A DNA stretch of 64,000 nucleotides from Russula earlei (GCA_025769875.1 JAGFNK010000050.1:1-64000), one strand, 5' to 3'. Numbered from the stretch's first letter, positions 43,287 through 57,263 are shown. Numbers and translations: made by a program. Notes: generated by a model not told the origin, from the letters alone.

Positions 43287-44867
43287 CAGTATATGAAATT
43301 CCATTGACCAAGTTTCAAGGCAATCCATTGGGAAACAGTTGAGATATGGCAGTTTGAAATTTCACACTCCAGTCAGCACCCAAAAATCAAAAGTTCAAGA
43401 ACTGAAAATTAGGCTCCCATTCTTGGGGTGCATCTAGACACAGTAAATGTTATCTTACTCTCCAATTTTCAAAGCAATCCATTGAAAGATGACTAAGGCC
43501 CTATATAGCAATGAAACTTTCACAAAATTTCAAAACTTTTGCAAACATTTCAAAATTTGGGGCTTGCATGGCTTTGACAAGGACAATAAATGAAATGTAC
43601 TCTGATAAATGCCAAGTTCATTCCAAATATGTTGTGGATGCCCATTGAGTAGCTCCTGCACCCAGGCTTCTCCAGAGAGGGCAGATGTGTGATATGTGGT
43701 GGTGTCATAGTGAGGAGTGATGTGTTCAATTACTCTTGCATAGGTGAGGTGAGCAAGATGTTACAGTGTCACAGCCATTTGAGCATTAGCTCTGGTTCAA
43801 TGGGGGCCAAGTTCCTGGACTTGGTTCAGTGGTTCAGTTGGGCCTACTCAAAGAGACCAGTACAAGGGTTTAGTGTCTCAAGACCAAGTCAACTATAACT
43901 GGTCTGCAGACAGAGTTGGTCTTCTGGTCACTTCACAGATGAGGAGGATGAGGAGAGAGAGGCAAATGAGGAAGAGGAACACAAGGGTCCTTTGTGGTGA
44001 GCTTAAGTCAAGCAAAGTATAAGCCAGCACAACAAGTTGTGATTGAGAAAGGATACAAGGCAGGGATTGCAACAGAATATGAGACACAAAAGGTGAAATG
44101 ATGTATGTGAAACATAAATCAGTAGGAACAAATCAAAATCAAGGGATGAAATGTAACCAGGGGGATGAGGGTGAAATGTAAAAATAGTAGAACGAAAAAT
44201 AAGGGGGTTAGTGACAAACCAAAGGAGGGACAAATCATAACTCAAAAAAATGAATGGCCTGAACAATGGCCTGAATATGAGGTGGCACTACTGCCTGCAT
44301 GTGGGGTCACTGCTGTTCTAGCTGGTTTTCCTCATGGCTCTGTTGATCAGACATGGCATCAATATAGCCAGTTGGTCAAAAAACAGGGGGTGCATTGCAA
44401 CAGTGCCTCATCACATGCCTCTATGCATTTCACTGCACCTGTGCCTTGTGACTGTCTGGCAAATGCTGAGAAACCACAAAAAAAACTTCTGATATTATGA
44501 TATTATGTGATGTCATGATGAGTACTGTCACACAAGTGACTCCAGAAACCCCCAAATTTCAAAATGTTGCAAAAGTTTCAAATATGGGGCCTTAGAACAA
44601 ACTTAAATCAACATTCAAGGAGCATTGAAGTAAATGAAGTGCCTTTTCCTGATGCTAGGAAAGCCAGGCTTTTTAGGTTAGGTCAAGTGGCATGTCAGAG
44701 GTGTCAAAAGGGGTGAGTTATTGTACTCCTAAAGATAGGTGACTTCCATCTATCATGATAGGGGGTTTGCACACAAAACAAAACAAAACCCCCTTTTTGA
44801 TTTATGTACGGTACGTGCTTGCCTGAGGTAATTTGGTCCGGGTACATCCGCTGCCTCCCACGCGGTA
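43287..44867. other. Repeat-derived sequence without a recognised gene
   Basis: AT-rich with no supported ORF. Words such as CAAAATTTCAAAACTTTTGC (about 43530) recur as TTTCAAAATGTTGC near 44556. Includes the candidate degenerate LTR 43759-44532. The last ~110 bp before 44991 belong to the promoter of the RING gene. Confidence 0.5.
43759..44532. mobile_element. Candidate degenerate solo LTR
   Basis: 774 bp with inverted-type ends TGTTACAGT and ACTGTCACA, flanked by CAAGA (43754-43758) and CAAGT (44533-44537), a 4/5 match. No second family member is in the window, so this rests only on ends and flanks. Confidence 0.4.
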
Positions 44868-44990
44868 ATGGTGTGCATCGTGACTACACACGACAAGTCT
44901 GCTCAAACCGAAACCAACACGACAACATCAGCCACAGCTTGGTTTCTCATTGCTCGTACTCAATCATATAAACCTCAAATATCAATAACC

Positions 44991-46798
44991 ATGGAGTCAA
45001 GCCTGACACCTCGACGGCGACCATCTTCCCACCTGCGTGAACACCACTCCTTTGGCCCTGACCGAGACTTCCTGGTAAAGAGACACCTCGACGGATCTTG
45101 TGAACAAGTGCCTATTCTGTCCGACGACGATAGTATGCCCACCTCATCCAGGGGCGAGAGATATCGCAGGATGAAGAAGCATGCCTCCTCATCTTTTGCG
45201 ACACCTTCAAACCCTGGTATCCGATCAGGACTTTCGGGTGTGGAACGCTCACAAAACCCTTCGAGGCAGAAGCGTGGCATTTCGCGGTCATTTACTTATG
45301 CAACCTCTAATACAACTCGGTCCATACCGCGCGGGAGGAAAGAATTGTCTCGCGAAGGAAAAATCTCGTCAACAAATACACCAAATATCATTGCTGCATC
45401 TGACGACGAAGCGGCGCCTCCTAATTACAGCAGCCCTATGGAACTTAACAGGATGAAGAGGGAACTAGAGGCACTGAAGAAGGTTTGTTTATTTCGCTCA
45501 TGGAGTATAGCTTAGCTCATAAAATCGAACTAGCAAGCCGCTTCTCACAACAAGACCATCGAAAAGCAGGCTAATGTACGTGATTCATTTCCCGCCACCT
45601 CTCTCCCTGATGTCCTGGCATCGGTATTAGACAATTTCGTCTCTGAAGAACGAACTACGTTCAACGCTTCAGGTATGTCCCGCGTGCGGAGGTATTACGG
45701 GCTTCCATTACTGATCTTGCTATTCGCAGGCTCACAATGAGCAGCGATCTCGAATAGATATGCTAGAGGCGAGAACTAGCCACGCAGAGGAGGTACGATA
45801 TGTCGCGTCGGAGCAAAGACCATTACTAACATACCTTAGCTGACATCCAATATTGAAGGGACGCTCCAATGTCAGATTTGCATCGATACACTTACCAAGC
45901 CTTTTGCGTGAGGAAGTTGTTCGCTTACGCACATTCATTCTTACATTGTCGATCTAGTCTTTCCCCCTGCGGTCACGTTCTTTGCCAAGGGTGCCTCCAA
46001 GATTGGTTCCGCAACGCCCCCGTACCTCAGGACGAAATGAATGTTGATGAACCCCTGCCTCTTGTTCTTCGCAAGAAGACATGTCCCTTTTGCCGTGCTA
46101 CGATTCGGTCCCGCCCACTTCCTCTCTTTATCCTGAAGAGCCTCCTCTCGGTTCTTGCCAAGGGCAGGTCAAGGGGCGGTAACGGTTCCTTACGACCTTC
46201 GCCACCACCAGACTGTGTGGATCCATGGGCGGAGATCTTCCCTTTACGAAGTGACAGTGAATCGGACGTTGAGGATGACGACGAAGAGTATTCTGATGGT
46301 GACAACTGGGCTGCGTTTGACGTCATGTACGACGATGCTGAAGATGACGAAGGACCTCAAGACTACGATGATACCTCCAATGACGATTATGAAGGCGAGT
46401 GGGTCGCGCCCAGTTGGGAGCCGCCCTCGAACCGTGCCGTGACATCACTTGATCAAGAGCCAGACACTGACGTGCTTCTACGCCGGGGCGCGACATATGG
46501 CATGATTGAAACGTACGACATGCAATATACTCACCAAGAGGGGCTCTCTGCATTCGTCGACGACATGTGTCTCTATCTTGGCTGGAACATTGAGCTCACA
46601 GACGACGACGAGGATGGTGAGCGGTTTATCGCGTGGTGCCTTGAGGATATGGAGATCCGCCCTTACCGTTGGTCTTTCGAGGACCACGGGCACGCCCGTC
46701 GGCTCGTGCGAAGGGATGCGCTGGAGGAGTACGGCTCAACTGACTCGGAGAACTGGCTTGGAATAGAGGACGAGGAGGAACACACCAGTGATGACTGA
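44991..46798 (+). CDS. RING-finger E3 ubiquitin ligase with coiled coil and acidic tail
   Basis: Likely transfers ubiquitin to nuclear targets. Six exons: 44991-45482, 45534-45575, 45631-45672, 45730-45792, 45840-45907, 45958-46798, all GT-AG. The N-terminal ~165 residues are basic and serine-rich. Exons 2-4 encode a short coiled coil (KTIEKQAN, SSLKNELRSTLQ, RIDMLEARTSHAEE). The RING is C3HC4: LQCQICIDTLTKPF, then after an intron SPCGHVLCQGCLQDW and KTCPFCRATI. The rest is highly acidic (runs of D and E). The arrangement coiled coil-RING-acidic tail resembles fungal Psh1/Dbl5-type ligases, which act on centromeric histone, but that link is only an inference. A longer frame upstream (ATG 44868) is open, but the 44991 start fits better. 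It is the first intact gene beside the repeat block. Confidence 0.85.
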
Positions 46799-47114
46799 GG
46801 TGATGTAGACGGTGGGCTTATCCAAGTGGGGGACAGCAATCGATTAAAGTTTATCAACCTAGGCGCTGCATATTACACGCGCCAATTGTACTCACTTTTT
46901 ATTTACACCGGCAGGTTTTCCATCCTCACCGACGTCAATCAACTGAATGATGTTGAGATGTTGATATACAGAGCTCAGGTACGAGCGGCGAATGTTGGTC
47001 TACAATATGTAATATACGAAAGCTACAATAATGCAAATGAAATAGTAGTGAGCCCCCTCAATGTACCACCAATCGGTCGCACGCCCTGCCTCTATGCGTT
47101 TGTTACGTCAGCTG
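46799..47114. other. Convergent intergenic gap
   Basis: 316 bp between the 3' ends of the RING gene and the Doa10 gene. Nothing beyond probable 3' UTRs. Confidence 0.5.
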
Positions 47115-50100
47115 TCATCCCTTCACCGGTTCTCTTCTTTTTTTCTCGTTCTCCTTGTCTTGCTCGTAGTTGCGTAAGCGCATCTCGACGAGGAACTCAG
47201 TATCGCGAATAGACTGTGACCACCGCGAGAGTACCCCAGAGCCCGTCACACTGAGCCGTATGAGGCCTGCACAGGCAAATACACCAGGATACACATGCAT
47301 GACTACAGGCCAATAATAAGTGCGGTGCGACTCGAGCTGAGGCGGAGAGCGAAGAGCTTACAGATGAAGTGCTGGTCAGCCTGCACTGGGGTAACGCGCC
47401 GCAAAAAAACGATAATGGCAGGAGGAAGTGCTAGCATACCCACGAGACCAACGAGTAGTGGCGCGATCAATTCCGTAGTCGCACTGAACGGTTCCGGATT
47501 TGTCCATCCGTGCGCTTTGATCTGTCAAAGAAAACGGCGATTAGAGAAATTAGTATCAGGACATCTATCAAATCCCACATGGTTGAATCCAGCAGTTATC
47601 CGATTTAGTGGGCGCAGGCGGTTCGCATGAAGCACTATTTTTGCATAGATGACCCCCAACGCCCACATGTCCACGGCACGCACGTTTGCTACCATATCTG
47701 GATTGAATGATAGACGGATGGGCATGATGATGTATAACTCCACCACAAGGCCGATGAGCGCTGGAATGGCGATGCCAACGAAGAACACAATGTACGAGAT
47801 CTTGGCTAGCCAAAGGACGGTTCGTTTGAGAAAATACAGCGGCCAATTTCCGCGTGCATCGTCTGCACTGCGACGTTGACGCCTCTTGTCCATCCGCTCA
47901 ATGGCCTGACCAACTACCCAACAGCCCCAGAGAGTATAGAAACCGACAAGGAAAGAGTATCCGTCGTGCATTTGCCTTTCGCTGAAAACGTTGAACACAG
48001 CACGTCCAAGCAAGATAGGCGTAGACACAGCAATGGTAACGAAAATGCAGCCAATAACCCAGAGAGCGAAGATGAATAAGCCAATACGATATTGAAATTG
48101 AGGAGGAATGTAAACCACAGTGTAGTCATCCTTCGGATTTCGTTTAGCTTTCTCCGCTTCAGCGTCTTGGGCTGCGATTAGCCCACGGGCCTCGTCATCG
48201 ATAGGGAAACCGTTGTTATCGACCCTAGCTGTAGCGCGCATGTCTCGGGGAACTGCAACATTGTCACTGTTGGGCACTCGGCGGTAGCTTCCGTGAAAAT
48301 GCGCCACGCCATTTGCGGCCTTGCTCCTAGAATTTCCGAAAACCAGCCAGTTGATATATGGGAGCTCGTGCTCTTCTTCCGGATGACGCTCGCCGAACAT
48401 GTATGACGTGAGACGAAGACGAGCAGAGAGATACTTCCACATGGTGATCGAAGCCTTGCGGACGACCTTCCTGGGTCGGAAAAAGCGGACTGTGGAGGGA
48501 AAAAGAACATGGAGGAACAAAAGGTCGATGGGGACATCAGATAACGGTTCACTATAGCTATATTAAGATCTTTAAACTGTAGACGAGCACATTAGGGCGC
48601 ACCGGGGTTTCCAGCGGAGGGGTAAGACAATTCCCCTTCCCAACCGCATAAGACCTCCTATAGATCCCACACCGCAGGCCACTACCAATCCGTACATAAT
48701 TGCGCTGACTGAAAGCTTGCGGAGCTGTACCAGTGCAGGGCGTTCAAGGATATCACGAATGGGATGGAAGTTCTGGTCAGATGGATCTTTGATGAACCAC
48801 ATGGCTCCGGGGCGCATGATGGTGCGGCATCCTGCAAGCAAAATTGCAAATTGGTACCTGCGAAATACAATCAGCGAAAGAAATCAGCCAGGGAGTAGAC
48901 TTACATAAACATTGTGCCCACGACCCAATGATAGAACGTTGCCGTCAAGGGTGCATATTGAAAGAACGCGATTCGCGACTGAAGACTTGCTTCAGGAAAA
49001 AGCCAGATGGAACATAAGTCGAGGTTGATGCCGCATCCTAATGGGAATAAAACCAGTTCGATGATGATGAAGGTTGCTACCTAAATTCAAGATCAGCTGG
49101 GACACAGCAAATGTTACTCAGTAGACTTGCCTTGACCACAAGCAACTGCTGCCGTACGGCACTCCTGACCGCCCTCCCAGCACTTTTCACAGACCCAACA
49201 GTAAAAACGTTAAGGTAAAAGGCGATTAGTAGTCCGATGACGGCATAGCCAAGTGCTATAGCAAAGACTCTCTCTCCAGTTCCATCCCCAAGGGCCATTC
49301 GGGTCCAACCCGTCGCGACGTGATATGAACTGGTCTTGGCTTGCTTGCCCCAGGCATCTAAGGATGTTTCTATGGCGACAACGATTGGATGCCTTGACTC
49401 CAGGAGACGAGTAATGATAGACGACGACGGGGCGTCGCCCGGTTCGGCAGCGAGTTTTGAGACGAGAGAAAGGATGTAACCATTTGCGGTATCCCAATGG
49501 AAATTCATGACTCTCTCCCCCTACGGTAGATTGGGTAAAACCACGCAACAGAAACGACGGAAGGCTTACTATGTTATCGATAAACCACGCGGACGTTTGG
49601 AGAGCATCACCAGGAACGACACTTGAAAAGGCCCATAATGCAGCCGTGAAACATCCGTCGAGCATACGAGCAATGAATGGAAGGATAAGGTAACCGAGTA
49701 TGAGAAAGATGGAGTCAACCACTGGATCTGTCACGATACGTATGACGCGAATAGGCCAATGCAACACTTGCAGAGCTCGCCTCGGGTCAAGCTACCAAAA
49801 TTTTAGCCTGGCCATTGTGCCATGCGAAGGAGAGGACTTACGGAAAGTAGAGCGGTCGACTTGCCGAATGTAAAAGGGAGCCACACGCCTAGTCCGACTG
49901 CCGTATCGAGCACGAAGATCATCAAGGCCGCCTGTGTTAATCAAACTTGAGTACACGCATCGCTTAAGAGATGGGAGGCATTACATTTTGCGCAACGACG
50001 TAAAGCGGACCTCTCATTCCAATCGCTGGAGAAAATCTGTCAAGAAACTAGAACTCCAACTCGGATGTGTCAATGCCTTACCTTCAAGAGCGCCCTCCAT

Positions 50101-53100
50101 ATCATCCTCAACAACAATATCCTCGTCAGCAAGCTGCGCTGCCAGGGCCGCGTCGTCCATTTCATCCCCCTCCGGGTCTTCACCATCATCATCAGCTTCG
50201 ACAATCACATCCTCGTCTGCCACGTCGGGGAGCCCTGCATCATCCCATTCGGGCCCCCACCCTGCGCGTCCCTGTCTGCGTCGCACAGCACCCCGTAGTT
50301 CTCTGGCGTCTTCCTCTCCATCTTCGTCCGAGTCTGCCAATAAACCGGGAAGGTCTCCTTCATCCCCATCGTCTTCCTCTTCTTCCTCGACATTACGTTG
50401 TGATTCCATCTCTGAACTCTGCGAAAAGAGCTCTTCCTTGAAATATAGCGCCCTATCTCGATCAAAGTCTTCAGCGCTCATCTTTTCCCTGTTACAGTCT
50501 ATTTCGTCTTCGACTTCCACGGCACCATCAAAGTAACCTCGCCGCGCCGAACCTTCCTGAAACTCTTCCGGAGGTTGGTACGTTGCGAGACTCGGTGACG
50601 CGAGGGGCGTGCTATCCCCACTGCTGCGAAATAAGAATGAGGATGGTCCAGAAGTCGGTGTTGGAATCGTTGCGTTCGGCATTGGCGGTCGTCTGGGCAT
50701 AGAAATCGCAGGGGCGAGCGGGAGGTGAGAATCAAGGGGAAGTGCGGAAGAAGAGGGAGGCAATGATAACGACACGCCGCTAAGGAAGGGTGCAGACTCC
50801 GGGCGTTGTGAGGGCGATTCTTGGGGATGGGATGACGTGCGGATAATTGGGAAGGGTCTCTGTGGAGTATATGGAAGCAGCGGGCTGTCATCATTGCCAT
50901 TGGCGGGGGGAAATGAGAAGGGCTTCGTGTCTGCCAACGATTGTATTTGTACGCGCACGTGATGCGAGCCCTCATTATCTTCATCCGGAGAAGCAAGGGA
51001 TACCGTGCTGACTGTGAAGGAACGCCCCATCTTGGAACCTTCCGCCCTTAATCGCTTGTGGGCAGATAGCAAAGACGATCCATCATCCGTTGCACCCGGA
51101 TGGGATGACGTAGAAAGCACGGGCAATCGGCTGATCAACCTCGGAGCTCGAGGTGGTGTCCGAACACCATTTACCTCTTGGACCGTATGCAGCTCTTCGA
51201 TTGATATGCCAGACAGCTCGCGGGGTAGTTGCAGTGTGCCAAGACCATCCTGCTCTGCCTCGTCACGTAAACGTTCCCAAAGCACACGCCGCCTTGCCCG
51301 CCACCGCCAGGCGTCGTCCACAGCATGCCCAAGTCGTTCAGTCCAGTCATCAGGGACAGCCACCCAATGCGCATGAAGGCCCACACTGGTAAATGAGGTT
51401 AGCCCATCCTGAGTTACCGAGCGGTCAACCTCAGCTTGAATGAGCTGTAATGGATCCATTTCTGCCACAACACTATATGGTGAGAACATAAGGTCGATGC
51501 TGAATCTAGTCATCTCAAACCGTTCAAAATCGTAGAGGGTCCAAGACTCTGCATCAGGAATACCCCAAGCGATGCGTTTCTGCTTGAGGATGGCTAAAAC
51601 ATTTGCTGCATTGTTGACCACAGACATCGAAGTCAAGCCCTGGTCAGTTGATCCCTCAAGGTCTATTGCCTTGGCCTTCCCTTTACCGCTTCCGGATACG
51701 GAATGGTCGAAACCCTTCGCTTGGACTGATGGCCCTGTATTGTTGTCTTGTGGGTCCAATACCTCTGCGGTAGAAGACGTGCTCGCAAGGACAACAAGTC
51801 GGCGTTTCTCGGCTGCTCGTGCCAATTCCTGCCGCGCTTGTGAGTAAGACGTATTCTGGTCGTCCTTGACTGTAGGAAGCATTGCACTGCTCCCAACAGC
51901 GTCACTCGAGGACAGTACAACTTGATCAAGCTGAGAAGGTTGAGGGACGCATGCGACACGTAGCTCATGCGCCCGCCTGGACGGAGGTTGCGAGGGCAAA
52001 TCTCGCATCGGTTTATCTGCATTGCGCCTACTTGATTCTAGTTGACGTGGATCGCCTTCCTTGAAACGTAAGAGACGTTCTGCCTCAGCTTGCTGCCGCC
52101 TGCGCAACTGGATGTCGCGCTGCTCGATTGCGGCCCTGGCCTGCTCACGCAGGCGTTCCTGCTGTCTTTCACGCTCCTGCTCGGCTTCACGCTCTGCTGC
52201 AATTGCGGGATCGCCTTCTTCAAAAACACCGGGACGGGCATTCTGAGATATCCATTCACGCAAAAGAAAGATGGCGATGAATACAAGGACGATGAGGGTT
52301 GCGATAATCTGGCCAGTGAATATATCTGCCGACACAGAGCGAAGCAGTGGGTGAGCAAGAAAGGCATCCAATATGGACGAATCTGTGTCATTGGAGGAGC
52401 GGCGAAGGGTTGTATTGGTTGCAGTTGAATTCGATTGGGACCGTGAGGTGAGATTGTAGAAGAGGAATGATGACGGGGATGACGATGACGACCGTGGGCG
52501 TGCGCTGATCCACCAAGCACTATAGAATTCATCAACGATAAATAAGCACGCAGAGGCCATAGTCACGTACGTGGAATTGCCCATCGCAAAATACATTCTC
52601 CACGTCCAGACTGTAACCCATGGTAAGATGGCGAGCCAGACGAAGGACACGACGATGGCACGGAGGCAAAAGAGGATCGCAAATGCAACCTGCTGGGCGA
52701 CTTTTCTTGAGAGGAGTATCACAGGCAAACGCAAAGGCATGTCATCCGCATACACTGCGGAGAGGTCAGGCCACCCAATTTGAAGGAATGATTGCCTCAC
52801 CCTTGATAAATGAATACGGATGCTTGCACACGTCACAAGTTTTTTTCTTGCTATGGGTGAGCCATGTTGTCAAGCTGAATTGTATGTCAGCGTGGGCTAA
52901 GAAAATGGATCACACAAGACCCACCAGTCTTGATGGATGTACCGAATCGTGCCTGAGCATTTGCACGGGTGAAAAAGTGGTTGATCTGGTTCCGCAGGCG
53001 CGCTGCAGATTCGGCAAGTATCTTGGTCCGTGTCGGTTTCATCTACCGATTTCACGAAAATATCATTTCCAAGTTCGGTGTTCCGACCACCTTCCGTCAT
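47115..53100 (-). CDS. SSM4: Doa10/Ssm4/MARCH6 ER-membrane E3 ubiquitin ligase
   Basis: Marks misfolded and short-lived proteins for ER-associated degradation. Starts at ATG 53100. Exons 1 and 2 (53100-52925, 52874-52801) together form the N-terminal RING-CH finger: CRICSAPAEPDQPLFHPCKC, SGTIRYIHQDC, then WLTHSKKKTCDVCKHPYSF. Exon 3 (52754-50082) is about 890 codons, with hydrophobic segments, a charged coiled coil (AEREAEQERERQQERLREQ) and a long acidic part. Later exons carry the conserved multi-spanning core: GMRGPLYVVAQN, IFVLDTAVGLGVWLPFTFGK, LDPRRALQVLHWPIR, PREPLSDVPIDLLF, and the C-terminal signature RDTEFLVEMRLRNYEQ. About 12 exons. The intron after 49131 starts GCAAGT, a classic GC-AG intron. 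Full length, with no disabling lesion seen. Confidence 0.95.
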
Positions 53101-54054
53101 GGTACCTATCTGTGCTCGATGCGGCCAAGCCTTGAAAATGGGCTGAATGTTCCGTACCTATTCAGATGCGTAAGAATGAACGTTAGTGTCGCGGCGGGAA
53201 CTGAATGTTTGTAGTGGTGGTTAGTGGAGAGTGTACTCGTGCCGCGTTGACGACATTCCCCGTGGCCCATTTGCTTACCAATTCCTCGATAAGTTTATTT
53301 TTATTATTATCAGTAACTTAACCTCCCATCCCAAGGCCAAGCGGGGAGCGCACCCATGCCACATCCCTCGCTATTCGTCAGAGATCGCCACGGTTTGATG
53401 ATTTGTGGTGGCAGTTCTCGAATCAGAAGCTGGTCTTCGATTGACCATGACCTTGTCCATGGCGATGAATGGACTGTGGAGTGCAGCCATGCACAGCCGA
53501 GAAGCTTCTAATCGACTGAGTTCGAGCATCGAACTTGAAAGCACGGCCGACCTTTGTTTGGCGTACACATTTCGGTCGGAAGGCAGATGGGGCACACAGC
53601 GGCGAGTAAGAGAATAGCGGTCAATGAACTGCACTGGTACAGTAGCCCACCCAGAACGCGGACACAAATTCGACAACTTATAATACATTTTCGCACACAA
53701 CACATAGAGCGTTACATTTGATTAAAGTACACATTGATGCAGCGTATCCAGGGAAAATGCGCAGTTTCTTTTCATGATGATTGTTCGGTTCGATTCATAG
53801 TAACGTCCCATTTCCGGGCTCAGAGCGTCCTATCTTGGAGTCTAGGCGTACAGTAAGTGCACCATACCAAATTCGTACGGTAGCGAGACGACATACTGCG
53901 TTGCGCTGTCAGTGAGCTGCTCAGCTCAGCCAGAAGCAAATCCCCGATGAGAATGGTTTCAACTTGGCAGTTTTCAGAGACCAGTATTAGTAGCACAATC
54001 CTATTGATAAGTAGACGGAGAGAACTTTCTCATTCGCTATGAGCCTATGACATC
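53101..54054. other. Intergenic region upstream of Doa10
   Basis: Contains the Doa10 promoter. A 110-codon minus-strand frame (53703-53371) overlaps a plus-strand 70-codon frame; neither shows a domain or splice pattern I trust. A small unannotated gene here cannot be excluded. Confidence 0.4.
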
Positions 54055-57000
54055 TTATACGAGAATGGCGAAATTATTTCCGCAGAAGATACACCGGCGC
54101 ACCGCCTTCAAGAGCTCTTGCACGATCCAGCCGCGCTCGATTGTCCGAACATTCTCGGTAATTGAGTCCCCAACCGAGCTTGAATCACCTGCTACAGCTA
54201 GCTTGGAACCCCCCTCACCCGAACTTAGCTCCGTTCCAGATTCCTGTTCATACCGGGATCTCGCAACAGGGAGAAGGGCCTTTCGAGCGCAGCCTAGACA
54301 TGTTTGGACCTTCGTAGTCGAGAGAATAAACGATGTCACAGAACAGCGGGCTGAAACAGGAAAAAGGCATTGGGTCAAAGCCGATCAGCGTGAGACAGGG
54401 GATGTATGATGTTGGGAAGGACCTACGCCATCTATGACCGTTCGAGCATGTAGCCAGGGTAACATCTGTCAAAGGAACCTCTACATGGCAAGCAGGACAC
54501 AGCTCCCGTGATCCATTTGATACTGTCTCGTGCCCAGCGGGTGGAAAAAACGCCGTCACTTTGTCGGCTAGCCTTTGTGCCTTGACTGACAACTCCTGGG
54601 GTACACCTGGTAGCATGCACTGAATTATGACGCGCAGCACAAACGGCAGGTCGTCCCCTAAATCATGTCACGATACAGTTCAGCAGGCGGAGAAGCTGAG
54701 CAGTGGACGCCTTACGGGTCAGAAGATGTGCGACGAAATCAATGTGCTGAACAAGTATTCCCAGAACGCGATGAGAAATAGCGCTCATAAGATCTCGGGC
54801 AACTGTCCCAAATTCATTTCGGTTCTCTGGGCTCGAGGATAACCTCTGTATGGCAATTGGATTCGATCAAATGTGTAACAAGAATGAGCCTGTGCAGATG
54901 AGCGGAAAAGAAATAGGGCGCTCTTACCCAGCAAAAGTCCGCAATCGCTAGCTTTAGACGAATGCGAAGTAAGGTGTCATCTCCGAACAACTGACGAACG
55001 ATGCTCGTGCGAAATAATGGGCGGGGCGAGGCGGAAGAAGTAAAGATCAAGGGCGGTATGGCGATTTCCAAATGACTCTCTGATGCGGACCTTCGCAGGG
55101 CCTGGAGAAAGCGGGAGTGGAGTCGTGTAAGAACACCACCCTGGACAAGGCGGAATAGAATGGGGCGAAGAGTATGTATCGGAGCTGTTCCCGGAGCTAT
55201 CGTACCAATGCTTATTAGTACGAGTATTGCGGTGGGAGAGGAATCTACGTGCATGCTTTGGCGGTTGCGATAACGTCAGCGAGCATCTCCAGAACAACTT
55301 TGTCACTATCTTCTGCATGAATCTTGGTTAGAACCAAAGTCTTGCTATGTCTGGCTTCATGCTTGTAACTAAAATCAGATGACAGGGACCTCCTGCAGTG
55401 CGGGTATTATATGCAAATAATGTCGACCTCGTTGGAAGCTTACTCATGCGCCCAGTTAACCATAGGAAACCCGCCAAACGATACCATACCGTAGATCCGG
55501 TTCATTTCTGCATGAGTGATGACATCTCCCTCTATGTGCATGAAAACTCTTCTGGATATCGAGGAAAGACCACTTGAGAAATAAGGAATTTTTGTCGAAC
55601 CTAGGAGCGACGAACTCGGTGCGGAAGAGATATCGTAGATGACGTGGAAACTTCCATCGATCAGAGACAAAACAAGCGTGTCATGCTCAGGAGAGTATAC
55701 CACACCGGACGGAGGATAAAGCATTGAGGATCCACTCGAAATGCCCTGACTGTGAAGGTGAAAGGAAAGTAGACCTGACCAGGCACTTCCATCGCGTTCT
55801 TCGGCCCACAGCTGGACGACGCCAGGTCTAAGTACGACAACGATGGGCTGCAAAATCGGCCTCAGCTTCGCATTGCCTCACAAGGAAACTACTATTCAGG
55901 CTCACTTCCATGTCCCGAGTTTCGACAAAGGAAAGACCCATAATGATACGGTCGTCGGCCTTGCAAATCGACAATTGCGAGCGGTTGACGCTCGTTTCCA
56001 GTACTAGGCCAGGGCCATACTCGGAACCTCTTGACTCCATGTGACATTTCCTCGTAACTTTAACGAGCCCTACGGCGCCATCAGAAGTACAATGAACGAG
56101 CATGGCAACACCTATTCGAGTTTATAAAGTAAACCAATTCCTAGGTACTCCTGTAACTCACATTCATTCTCGCCAGCATTTGTCCACGGGAGCCACGTCA
56201 AGTGAGTGATCCATTGTTCACTAACATCGACCGTTTGAACGTGCTCAAGACATTGGTCTGACCCTGATTCTGCGGTGAACCTAGCCCCGCATGATCAACA
56301 TCCTGAACAAGTACTTTCTTTCGTACTCATACTTACTTCAGCAGGAGGATAGAACCGGCTCTATTTCCAATAGCTAAGAGAGAACCGTCGCAGATGCAAG
56401 CAGGGATAGCGCCGAAGTCTGGCTGTCTCGACCATGAAGAACCTATCAGGAAGGGCTGGTTGGACGTTCTGGCGATTAAACCATATTTACTTACAGACAA
56501 CTTGTGTCTGGAGAGTCTGTTGCAGACGGTCATCTGTTCGGATGACTGCGAGAGATCGTAACAAGGATACGGCATCCTGCAGCTGACCGTCAATCAGTCA
56601 GTGACACATAATTCTCTCAGAAATCGAAATTGGACTCGGATACCTTGACCCCACTGCCCATCCAATTGATTTTTGACAGATCCCCACAACGATAGCTCCA
56701 GGTTTGTGGTGATAACCGCCAATATACAGCTTTAGCCCTAGGCCGTGAGCTTTACAAAGGGGCCAGTGTGTGTTCATACCCTGCGTCCGCAGATAGAAAG
56801 CTAGGAGACGCTACGACAGACTTAATGGATACATCCAGAGATCCTGTCACCAGGCTATCCCAGTCTGAGTCGGGAGGAGTCATTACAATTCCCTCCCAAA
56901 AGAAACGCCTCTTACCTTGCGACTCACTTGGCCAATGATGAAATGACCGCCTATCGAGCTCCAGAACGGTCCTAAACCACCCAAGGGTATTTGCACGTGG

Positions 57001-57263
57001 GCCACCTTCTTTGAGTTGTGTGGTCGCGACTTCGGATGCACTACAACAATTGACCCCAAGATCGGGAGTCTCGATGCGATAGTTACCATCGGATAAAATA
57101 GGGATTACCAGAGAGGAGTGCTAACTAGTATATAGACCGCGATTTTCGTCAAGAACAATAATTGACCGTCCTCGGTCCATTGCAAGGAGTTGATGGCGGG
57201 ATGCGAAGCAGCGGCCGGAACGCTCGAGGCGGTGTATACTGTTACGTGCTCCATGTCGACCAT
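54055..57263 (-). CDS. TFIIIC 90 kDa-type subunit (GTF3C4/Sfc9-like)
   Basis: Part of the RNA polymerase III assembly factor TFIIIC that reads tRNA-gene promoters. Start at ATG 57263 or 57254. The N-terminal part is a WD-type propeller interrupted by many introns: INSLQWTEDGQLLFLT, LGWFRTVLELDRRSFHHWP (about 56985-56935), DSLVTGSLDVSIKSVVASP, then repeats such as IVVVLRPGVVQLWAE (55850). The C-terminus carries the TFIIIC-type zinc finger: ELCPACHVEVPLTDVTLATC then SNGHRW, and after an intron RCSVTSFILSTTKVQTCLGC, ending with CIFCGNNF near the stop at 54055. The region 56700-56100 is rich in introns and its exact exons are uncertain. Same strand as Doa10, 955 bp upstream of it. Confidence 0.82.

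Noticed and set aside
46027..46326. Minus-strand ORF opposite the acidic tail of the RING gene
   Set aside because: Codon-complement shadow of the Asp/Glu-rich region.
50014..50536. Serine-rich plus-strand ORFs opposite Doa10 exon 3
   Set aside because: Antisense shadow of the acidic Glu/Asp codons of Doa10; no independent support.
53371..53703. 110-codon minus-strand ORF between Doa10 and TFIIIC
   Set aside because: No domain, no homologue I recognise, and an open frame also exists on the other strand.
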